Assembly (NCBI GenBank): GCA_016844545.1 | Contig: JAENJC010000038.1 | Coordinates: forward strand, 1-8,694 | Length of the DNA stretch: 8,694 nt | Source: Deltaproteobacteria bacterium | GTDB lineage: Bacteria; Desulfobacterota; JAENJC01 | Direction of reading: 5' to 3' | Shown here: positions 5,362 to 8,694 of the stretch, in pieces | How the letters are laid out: each line of letters begins with the position of its first letter | Position numbering within the stretch: position 1 is the stretch's first letter | Translations under genes and position numbers: made by a program | Notes under the pieces: generated by a model | Databases searched by the model: none | Seen by the model: only the letters and a program-made list of their open reading frames with translations | What the model was told of the DNA's origin: nothing

Positions 5362-6147
5362 TTATTTATTGATAAAAAGACTCACTCCCTCCTTTACCTT
5401 CTCCACCGCCACATGGGTATTTAAACAATACCCTTCAGGACGGATATTGGTGATGCCCACGACGGGCAGGGGGTAACTGTCTATTACCCCGCTTACCAGG
5501 TCCCTCTCGCAGGCCACAGCTACAACTGCATTCGGACGCATTGAAGCAACTATCTTTCTGGCCGAAGTCCCACCGGTGTTGACAAAGAGTTTTATCCCAT
5601 ATTCCCTTCCAAGATGAAGGAGCTCAACTATCTCACACCTTCCGCACTCCCCGCAGTTTTCAATATCTCTTGTGACCTTAAAATTGCAGTCTTGGAACTG
5701 AAGACAATGCGGCATGAGGATCAGAAAGCTGTCCGGCCTTGCCTTGATGGCCATTGATTTTACAAGCCTGTTGTTTATCTCTATAAAGGCCTTATGTATC
5801 TTTATCTTTTCTACCCTGAAGATCCCTCCCAGAAAGAGCATGGCTGGAAGGAACAGCTTTATAAGAAGGCCCCGCAGTTTATCAGGGAAGGGAACATCAT
5901 GTCCTGCGGCGCTCAATACAAGTAGCGATGCCGATAAAAGAAGAGAGAGTATTAAACCGCCAAGAATAACAGCCAGTATGAATGGAAGAGTCCTGTTAAT
6001 ATTGCCAAGGCCTATGGTAGGTATCCACCAGAGAAAAAAAGCCAGTGACGAGATGGCAAATACCGAGGCTGCGAGAAGCCAGACAAATAACGAGGTTCCA
6101 GGTTCCAGGTTTTCCTGACCCCTGCTTTCTTTGCACCATTTATACAT
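5362..6147 (-). CDS. DUF116 family membrane protein with a cysteine-rich cytosolic domain
   Basis: The 261-residue product has three predicted membrane segments (about 19-42, 53-82 and 93-110), then a soluble domain. This domain carries Cys148, Cys154 and the cluster CGECGRC (165-171), followed by ACERDLVSG (Cys213), NIRPEGYC (Cys241) and THV. These blocks are those of the DUF116 family as I recall it. The cysteine spacing suggests a metal or iron-sulfur site, but the biochemical function is not known to me. The ATG overlaps the fmt stop by one base (TGATG), so it belongs to the def-fmt unit. The N-terminal residues 13-18 (NLEPGT) are encoded by a 7-base tandem repeat and are probably not functionally constrained. 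Confidence 0.85.
   Translation of the reverse strand: MYKWCKESRGQENLEPGTSLFVWLLAASVFAISSLAFFLWWIPTIGLGNINRTLPFILAVILGGLILSLLLSASLLVLSAAGHDVPFPDKLRGLLIKLFLPAMLFLGGIFRVEKIKIHKAFIEINNRLVKSMAIKARPDSFLILMPHCLQFQDCNFKVTRDIENCGECGRCEIVELLHLGREYGIKLFVNTGGTSARKIVASMRPNAVVAVACERDLVSGVIDSYPLPVVGITNIRPEGYCLNTHVAVEKVKEGVSLFINK
6093..6111. repeat. Heptanucleotide tandem repeat inside the DUF116 gene
   Basis: The unit AGGTTCC occurs 2.7 times without mismatch (6093-6099, 6100-6106, partial to 6111). It encodes residues about 13-18, ahead of the first membrane segment. The unit length is not a multiple of three, so consecutive copies are read in different frames. Confidence 0.7.
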
Positions 6148-7097
6148 CAGGAGCCAAGCACCATCCCTTTTTCAATCTTATGTCCCCTTACAAACTCCGC
6201 AACAGTCATCCTGCGCTTCCCTTCCAACTGAAGCTCCTTTATTGACAGATACCCTTCACCAGTAGCAATCACAATCCCCTTGTCACTGATATCTAAAATA
6301 GTTCCCGGCTGGTACGCCTGACCACCGACCACTGGCCACTGACCACTGATTATATCCGCCTTAAATATCTTAAGCATTGCTCCTGAAAGGTACGTATAAG
6401 TCCCGGGCCACTGGTTGAGTCCCCTGATACGATTTCTGATTTCCTCTGCCTTCTTATGCCAATCTATAAGACCATCGCTCTTTTCCAGCATAGGGAAGTA
6501 GGTTGCCTCTGACTCGTTCTGCGGGACAGGCGTAAGGTCACCTTTTCGTATCCCGTTCATCGTCTCAGACAGCAGCTCTCCGCCAGCCTTTGATAGCTTG
6601 TCGTGGAGAGTCTTAACATCGTCATCCTCTTCAATTGCCACGTCTTTCTTAAGGAGTATAGGACCCGAATCTAGCGCCTCACTCACAATCATCGAGGTAA
6701 CTCCTGTAACCTTTTCACCATTAATCAGCGCCCAATTGATCGGGGCTGAGCCCCTGTATTTAGGGAGGAGGGAGGCATGGATGTTGATACACCACTTAGG
6801 CGGGATATCCAGTATCTCCCTGCTCAATATCTGTCCATAGGCAACCACAACGATTACATCGGGATTAAGAGCCTTGAGCTGAGGGAGGAAACCCTTGTTT
6901 TTCACCTTTTCTGGTTGATATACCGGGATATTATTCTGCTGCGCCAGAACTTTCACAGGAGGAGGGCTGATATCACCATGCCGCCCCTTTGCCCTGTCGG
7001 GTTGAGTTATTACAGCAACAACATCATCGGGGCTTTCTATCAAGGCCCTGAGGGACGGGATCGCAAAATCCGGCGTCCCCATAAAGATAACCCTCAT
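6147..7097 (-). CDS. fmt: Methionyl-tRNA formyltransferase
   Basis: The 316-residue product matches Fmt in length and motifs: start MRVIFMGTPDFAIPSL, catalytic Asn105 and His107 in CINIHASLLP, the loop LPKYRGSAPINWAL (111-124), and Asp143 in ALDSGPIL. The C-terminal domain (about 206-316) includes QWPGTYTYL, PGTILDI, GIVIATGEG and the terminal EFVRGHKI. It transfers a formyl group from 10-formyltetrahydrofolate to initiator Met-tRNA in the cytosol. The ATG overlaps the def stop by four bases (ATGA), the classical def-fmt coupling, and AAGGA lies about 11 bases upstream inside def. One oddity is residues 250-260 (SGQWPVVGGQ), encoded by a 7-base tandem repeat, which look like an insertion in a variable loop of the C-terminal domain. 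Confidence 0.97.
   Translation of the reverse strand: MRVIFMGTPDFAIPSLRALIESPDDVVAVITQPDRAKGRHGDISPPPVKVLAQQNNIPVYQPEKVKNKGFLPQLKALNPDVIVVVAYGQILSREILDIPPKWCINIHASLLPKYRGSAPINWALINGEKVTGVTSMIVSEALDSGPILLKKDVAIEEDDDVKTLHDKLSKAGGELLSETMNGIRKGDLTPVPQNESEATYFPMLEKSDGLIDWHKKAEEIRNRIRGLNQWPGTYTYLSGAMLKIFKADIISGQWPVVGGQAYQPGTILDISDKGIVIATGEGYLSIKELQLEGKRRMTVAEFVRGHKIEKGMVLGS
6319..6349. repeat. Heptanucleotide tandem repeat inside fmt
   Basis: Four successive 7-base copies of TGACCAC, the second and third with one change each, are followed by TGA. The whole array is in frame within fmt and encodes about residues 250-260, in a region that is variable in the family. Confidence 0.75.
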
Positions 7098-7603
7098 ATA
7101 GATTCGGTCCTTGCCAGTTTTTTGAGCTTTCTCCTGATGAGGTCCCTCTTAATAAGGCCCAACCTGTCTATGAAAAGCACACCGTTCAGATGATCTATCT
7201 CGTGCTGAAAGACAATGGAAAGAAAGCCCTCGCCTACGATGACCTCTTCCTTTCCATTCCTGTCCAATCCCTTTACAACGACCCTTTCGGCCCTCTTGAC
7301 ATCAGCGGTATAGTCGGGAACGCTGAGGCATCCCTCCTCCCATACCGTTTCCCCTGACTGTTCAATGATCTCCGGGTTTATCAGGCAAATAAGCTCCTTA
7401 TTCTCTTTCTCTTTGCTGTTGACATCTATAACTATAACCCTGACAGACCTGCCTATCTGGGGAGCTGCAAGACCGACTCCAGGGGCTTCATACATAGTAT
7501 CCGCCATGTCATCTATGAGCCTCCGGACCTCATCCGTTATCTGCGTAACAGGCTCAGCCTTTCTTTTAAGGATAGGGTCTGGATATTTAAGGATATTAAG
7601 CAT
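7094..7603 (-). CDS. def: Peptide deformylase
   Basis: The 169-residue product contains all three metal-site motifs of the family: GVGLAAPQ (42-49), EGCLS (90-94) with ligand Cys92, and QHEIDHLNG (133-141) with His134, catalytic Glu135 and His138. It removes the N-formyl group from nascent proteins. The start MLNILKYPDP at the ATG 7603 matches usual deformylase N-termini; the frame stays open upstream to a TTG at 7645, but that adds a non-homologous tail. Only a weak ribosome binding site (GTGG) is seen. It is the first gene of the leftward unit def-fmt-DUF116-regulator, divergent from pilB. Confidence 0.96.
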   Translation of the reverse strand: MLNILKYPDPILKRKAEPVTQITDEVRRLIDDMADTMYEAPGVGLAAPQIGRSVRVIVIDVNSKEKENKELICLINPEIIEQSGETVWEEGCLSVPDYTADVKRAERVVVKGLDRNGKEEVIVGEGFLSIVFQHEIDHLNGVLFIDRLGLIKRDLIRRKLKKLARTESI

Positions 7604-7664
7604 TGCCACAAAAAATATGATACCTTTTTTAGAGGGGAAAATCAAGAGAGATAAAGTGAGCGTG

Positions 7665-7688
7665 TTGTCAAGTGATTAACCTTGACAA
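7665..7688. promoter_or_regulatory. Operator-like 8-bp inverted repeat between divergent def and pilB
   Basis: TTGTCAAG (7665-7672) and CTTGACAA (7681-7688) are perfect inverted copies separated by eight bases. Each arm contains a TTGACA hexamer facing outward, so the repeat either marks two back-to-back -35 boxes or forms an operator overlapping them. Leftward, no good -10 for def was found at standard spacing. Confidence 0.55.
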
Positions 7689-7710
7689 AGCCCGCAAAAT
7701 TATTTAATAT
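7682..7710 (+). promoter_or_regulatory. Sigma70-type promoter of pilB
   Basis: A consensus -35, TTGACA (7682-7687), is followed after exactly 17 bases by TAATAT (7705-7710) as -10. Transcription would start near 7717, about 22 bases before the pilB ATG. GAGG lies just before the ATG as a closely spaced ribosome binding site (7731-7734). Confidence 0.72.
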
Positions 7711-7738
7711 TTAGCGGCTTATAATAAGTTGAGGGGAT

Positions 7739-8694
7739 ATGTCAAGCAGGCTTGGAGAACTTTTAGTAAAAGCAAACCTAATTACTCAGGAACAGCTCCA
7801 GCAGGCGTTGGGGGAGCAAAAGGCTGCCGGCGGAAGACTGGGGTTCAACCTGACTAAACTGGGTTTCCTCAAGGAAGAGGAGCTTACCTCATTTCTTAGC
7901 AAGCAGTACAATGTGCCTGCCATAAACCTCTCAGAATTCGACATAGATCAGTCTATCATAAAACTCGTACCACTCGAGGTTGCCAAGAAATATATGATAA
8001 TCCCTGTAAACAGGGCCGGCTCCACCATAATCCTGGCCATGTCTGACCCATCCAATATCTTTGCCTTAGACGACATCAAGTTTATGACCGGATACAATAT
8101 CGAGGCGGTTGTCGCTGCGGAAAGCTCCATCATAGATTCCATCAAAAAGTATTACATGGGAGCCGGGAAGGGGAAGGAGGAGAAAAAGCTCCAGTTAGAC
8201 GCCAAGGATTACTCCATGGACGATAAGGAACAGGGAGACCAGTTTAATGACGATCTTGATACCGGCGGTGTGGTTGATGTGGATGACTTTGACTCCCTGG
8301 TGCATGGTGCGATAGATGATGTGGATGTCGTTGAGGAGGAAGTCTCTGAAGAGGCCTTGACTGGCGAGGTAGAGGCGCCTATTATCAAGCTTGTGAACGG
8401 TATCCTGATAAGGGCGGCAAAGACCGGGGTAAGTGATATCCATATAGAACCTTACGAAAAGAGTTTCAGGGTCAGATACCGCCTCGACGGCTCCCTCAAG
8501 ACAGTTATGGGTCTTCCCATTAAGATAAAGAATGCTATTACTTCGAGGATAAAGATCATGGCCTCCCTTGATATAGCGGAGAGGAGGCTCCCCCAGGACG
8601 GCAGGATAAAGCTGAAGATGGGTGCCAAGAAGACGATGGACTTCATGGTCTCTGTTCTACCTACCCTCTTCGGCGAAAAGGTCGTCATGCGTCT
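7739..8694 (+). CDS. pilB: Type IV pilus assembly ATPase PilB, N-terminal 318 residues (3' end outside window)
   Basis: The frame is open from the ATG to the window end. Residues 4-56 are a canonical MshEN pair: motif 1 at 4-27 starting RLGELLV and ending in Gln27, spacer KAAGG, motif 2 at 33-56 starting RLGFNLT and ending in Gln56. Residues 57-140 complete the secretion-ATPase N-terminal region (YNVPAINLSEFDID, then VPLEVAKKY and AMSDPSN). An acidic, flexible linker spans about 145-212. The ATPase region then begins with APIIKLVN, SDIHIEPYE (232-240), RYRLDG (246-251), the block ASLDIAERRLPQDGR (275-289) and FGEKVVMR (311-318). The window stops before Walker A. Family knowledge: PilB hydrolyses ATP at the inner membrane to drive pilin polymerisation, and MshEN-containing relatives bind cyclic-di-GMP. 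MshE or GspE are alternative names for such a fragment, but PilB is most likely. Confidence 0.88.
   Translation, partial: MSSRLGELLVKANLITQEQLQQALGEQKAAGGRLGFNLTKLGFLKEEELTSFLSKQYNVPAINLSEFDIDQSIIKLVPLEVAKKYMIIPVNRAGSTIILAMSDPSNIFALDDIKFMTGYNIEAVVAAESSIIDSIKKYYMGAGKGKEEKKLQLDAKDYSMDDKEQGDQFNDDLDTGGVVDVDDFDSLVHGAIDDVDVVEEEVSEEALTGEVEAPIIKLVNGILIRAAKTGVSDIHIEPYEKSFRVRYRLDGSLKTVMGLPIKIKNAITSRIKIMASLDIAERRLPQDGRIKLKMGAKKTMDFMVSVLPTLFGEKVVMR

Noticed and set aside
6319..6349. Possible CRISPR or origin iterons.
   Set aside because: The units are only seven bases, have no spacers, and lie inside an intact fmt reading frame.
7604..7645. N-terminal extension of def to the TTG at 7645.
   Set aside because: The added residues do not match deformylase N-termini, whereas MLNILKYPDP from the ATG at 7603 does.
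8195..8688. Minus-strand open frames opposite pilB.
   Set aside because: They are shadows of the pilB coding frame, which carries the conserved secretion-ATPase motifs throughout this stretch.

Overview
The window looks like chromosome from a Gram-negative bacterium, at moderate GC. It carries a chaperone-usher pilus operon (periplasmic chaperone, exported pilins, probable outer-membrane usher) and the start of a type IV pilus motor gene. The def-fmt-DUF116 order and the mixture of pilus systems suggest Nitrospirota or a deltaproteobacterial-type lineage. That placement is inference; the window has no rRNA or marker gene that settles it.

Layout. From a divergent intergenic region at about 7604-7738, two transcription units leave in opposite directions. 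Rightward is pilB (7739 to the window end, cut before Walker A), behind a good sigma70-like promoter. Leftward is a tight unit def (7603-7094), fmt (7097-6147), a DUF116 membrane protein (6147-5362) and an NtrC-type sigma54-dependent response regulator (5359-3995), with overlaps or gaps of a few bases. A terminator-like structure follows at 3983-3936.

The next unit, also leftward, is an archaic (Csu-like) chaperone-usher pilus operon. A sigma54-type -24/-12 element (3864-3849) lies between the regulator and the operon. The genes in order are: a spore-coat-U (SCPU) pilin with a very strong ribosome binding site; a strong hairpin terminator; a second SCPU pilin; a 374-residue composite protein; a third SCPU protein that lacks an N-terminal donor strand; a PapD-like chaperone; and the first 62 codons of a secreted protein that should be the usher.

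The most notable object is the composite protein at 2620-1496. Residues 23-212 hold six 24-residue motifs in three pairs, each pair separated by exactly five residues. That is the architecture of the MshEN (GspE/PilB N-terminal) cyclic-di-GMP-binding domain. A signal-peptide-like hydrophobic segment follows, then a C-terminal domain whose first and last strands resemble those of the neighbouring pilins. The PilB fragment in the same window carries one canonical MshEN pair and serves as an internal reference. My reading, which is inference, is a chaperone-usher pilus whose assembly or anchoring may be linked to a cytoplasmic second-messenger sensor, with transcription probably controlled by the sigma54 regulator just upstream.
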